From a virus: a DNA stretch of 24,295 bases. Where the stretch lies: IMG/VR virus record IMGVR_UViG_3300013126_000238, positions 1 to 24,295 of that record; one strand, 5' to 3'. The notes beneath the pieces were generated by a model. The model ran no database searches, was not told where the DNA came from, and saw only the letters and a program-made list of their open reading frames with translations. The translations under genes were made by a program, and so were the position numbers. This document shows positions 23,166 through 24,295 of this stretch, one piece after another (within the stretch, counting starts at the first letter, position 1; the number at the start of each line of letters is the position of its first letter).

Positions 23166-23369
23166 ATGACACTTACTGAAATTGGTAAAAAATACGGCAT
23201 TTCCGATGCATATTTAAATTCAAAGGACGATGCACACTCCATTGCAGCTGCATCACTTTTAGACCTAAAAGGTATGGTTTTAAACAACCAACCAAGAGAG
23301 CAAATAGCTAATAAACTTCAATTTTTAGCAGATTTTCTTATTGATATTAAAAATTCATACGGTGGTTAA
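23166..23369 (+). CDS. small helical protein, unknown
   Basis: This 67-aa protein appears almost entirely helical. The start TLTEIGKKYGISDAYLNS looks like the first part of a helix-turn-helix, with a later helix REQIANKLQFLADFLIDIKN. That could mean DNA binding or a coiled interaction, but the similarity is only visual. It is last in its unit and is followed by the 68-base region holding the primase promoter. Confidence 0.55.
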   Translation: MTLTEIGKKYGISDAYLNSKDDAHSIAAASLLDLKGMVLNNQPREQIANKLQFLADFLIDIKNSYGG

Positions 23370-23376
23370 TTAAAAA

Positions 23377-23408
23377 TTTGGATATATCCTAAAAATGTTG
23401 TATATTTG
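23377..23408 (+). promoter_or_regulatory. Bacteroidota-type promoter (TTTG-N20-TATATTTG) for primase
   Basis: TTTG at 23377-23380 and TATATTTG at 23401-23408 are 20 bases apart. They match the -33 TTTG and -7 TAnnTTTG elements known for the primary sigma factor of Bacteroides and Flavobacterium. The ATG of the primase follows at 23438, leaving a leader of about 25 bases. No other gap in the window shows this pair, so the primase is likely read by unmodified host RNA polymerase. Confidence 0.65.
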
Positions 23409-23437
23409 TATAAGTTTTTGTGGATATAACCTAAATT

Positions 23438-24295
23438 ATGCTATCGGGTAAGAACAAACTAAAAATAATAACAATATTAGATTCGGCATTGGGTGTTGGT
23501 TCTTCGTTAAAGGGGAACGAACAGGCACACTACTGCCCCTTTTGTAACCACCATAAAAAGAAACTACAAGTAAACTTAGATACTCAAAGATGGCATTGTT
23601 GGGTATGTGATTCTAAGGGTAGAAGTATTACATCACTACTTCGTAAACTAAATGTAGACCTTAGAGATATATCGGTAGTAAAAGATGTATATGGCGATGA
23701 ACCTGAATATGATTCCAAAGAGGAATATGTAGCAAAACTACAACTACCAAAAGAGTTCAAACAACTTTACTTCAAACCAAAGGGTATTAGTCCTTCCTAT
23801 AATCAGGCAGTACACTATTTAAATAAAAGGGGTATCACTCAAGCTGATATTGTAAAGTATAACATCGGATATTGTGAAGATGGACTTTATGGTGGTAGAG
23901 TTATTATACCTTCTTACGATGATAATGGTGACCTTAATTACTTCGTAGCTCGTTCATTCTATGAAGATGATAAGATGAAGTATAAGAACCCACCAATTAG
24001 CAGAGATGTAATCGTATTTGAGAATATGATAAATTGGAACGAACCAATTACTTTAGTTGAAGGTGTATTCGATTCATTCTCGGTAAAGAGAAATGTAATT
24101 CCTTTGTTGGGTAAATTCTTACTTAGCAAACTTAAAAATAAAATATTAGAGAAAGGTGTTAAGGATGTAACGATTATGTTAGATTCGGATGCCGTAGAAG
24201 ATTCCACTAAACATACCGATTGGTTTATGAAGAATGGTATCCGAGTTCGTAATATCATTCCAACTGATAAGGATGCTGGAGAAATGGGGTTTCAG
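23438..24295 (+). CDS. DNA primase, DnaG/gp61-like, 3' end cut by window edge
   Basis: The frame is open from ATG 23438 to the right edge (286 codons seen), with an in-frame TAA at 23432-23434, so the start is secure. A CHC2-like zinc ribbon is clear: YCPFC (Cys33, Cys36) and WHCWVC (Cys54, Cys57). The catalytic core follows, with GRVIIPSYDDNGDLNYFVAR (153-172) and then a Toprim domain: LVEGVFDS with Glu208, MLDSDA with Asp249 and Asp251, and DKDAGE at 277-282. It makes RNA primers for lagging-strand synthesis, normally together with a gp41-like helicase. It marks the start of replication genes after the structural block and has a host-type promoter instead of the late motif. Confidence 0.92.
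   Translation, partial: MLSGKNKLKIITILDSALGVGSSLKGNEQAHYCPFCNHHKKKLQVNLDTQRWHCWVCDSKGRSITSLLRKLNVDLRDISVVKDVYGDEPEYDSKEEYVAKLQLPKEFKQLYFKPKGISPSYNQAVHYLNKRGITQADIVKYNIGYCEDGLYGGRVIIPSYDDNGDLNYFVARSFYEDDKMKYKNPPISRDVIVFENMINWNEPITLVEGVFDSFSVKRNVIPLLGKFLLSKLKNKILEKGVKDVTIMLDSDAVEDSTKHTDWFMKNGIRVRNIIPTDKDAGEMGFQ

Noticed and set aside
23959-24258. Minus-strand open frame of 99 codons near the right edge
   Set aside because: It lies wholly opposite the primase gene, whose zinc and Toprim motifs are clear on the + strand.

Overview
The window is a stretch of an AT-rich, tightly packed genome of a large T4-like contractile-tailed phage (myovirus). All recognisable genes are on the + strand. The host is most likely a member of the Bacteroidota (Flavobacteriia-like). 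Three things in the sequence support this: gene starts lack obvious Shine-Dalgarno sequences, genes are joined by TAATG or 1-2 nt junctions, and a good Bacteroidota-type promoter (TTTG-N20-TATATTTG) precedes the primase gene. No tRNA, rRNA, CRISPR array, insertion sequence or integrase is visible. No gene-free stretch exceeds about 90 bases.

Layout. (1) 2-232: C-terminal end of an unrecognised protein with a beta-barrel-like tail. (2) 234-3231: five tightly joined small genes. Four begin with a short MI-x-L-x-x-hydrophobic-x-x-E leader resembling the capsid-targeting sequence of T4 internal head proteins, which the prohead protease gp21 cuts after (L/I)-x-E. The fifth encodes an apparent Ntn (N-terminal nucleophile) hydrolase whose candidate nucleophile Cys5 lies directly after Met-Ile-Asn-Glu. 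I read this block as cargo packaged in the head and delivered with the DNA. (3) 3282-7885: a small conserved-looking protein, a gp5-like baseplate spike without a lysozyme domain, a Pro/Lys-rich protein, a CHAP cell-wall hydrolase and a GH24 lysozyme. The two hydrolases share an almost identical 27-residue segment, probably a docking tag. (4) 7933-19575: the baseplate wedge operon, with gp25, gp6, a jelly-roll protein, a coiled-coil protein, a 448-aa structural protein and a 1744-aa giant with a LamG-like domain, probably in the place of gp7. (5) 19636-22471: three virion structural genes, two of them paralogues, with a clear intrinsic terminator between the last two. (6) 22504-23369: two small unknown genes flanking a GIY-YIG endonuclease. 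(7) 23438 to the right edge: DNA primase, the start of a replication module.

Regulation. A 9-mer, ATATTTAT[AT], lies 15-30 nt upstream of the first gene of five units (3282, 7933, 19636, 21602, 22504). It occupies most of the few real intergenic gaps and is a candidate late promoter element of this phage. The primase instead has a host-type promoter, so the structural-to-replication boundary probably coincides with a late-to-early change in transcription class.

Most interesting observations: the leader-bearing cargo genes with repeated predicted protease sites, the Ntn hydrolase that the same protease could expose, and the docking tag shared by two separate tail muralytic enzymes.
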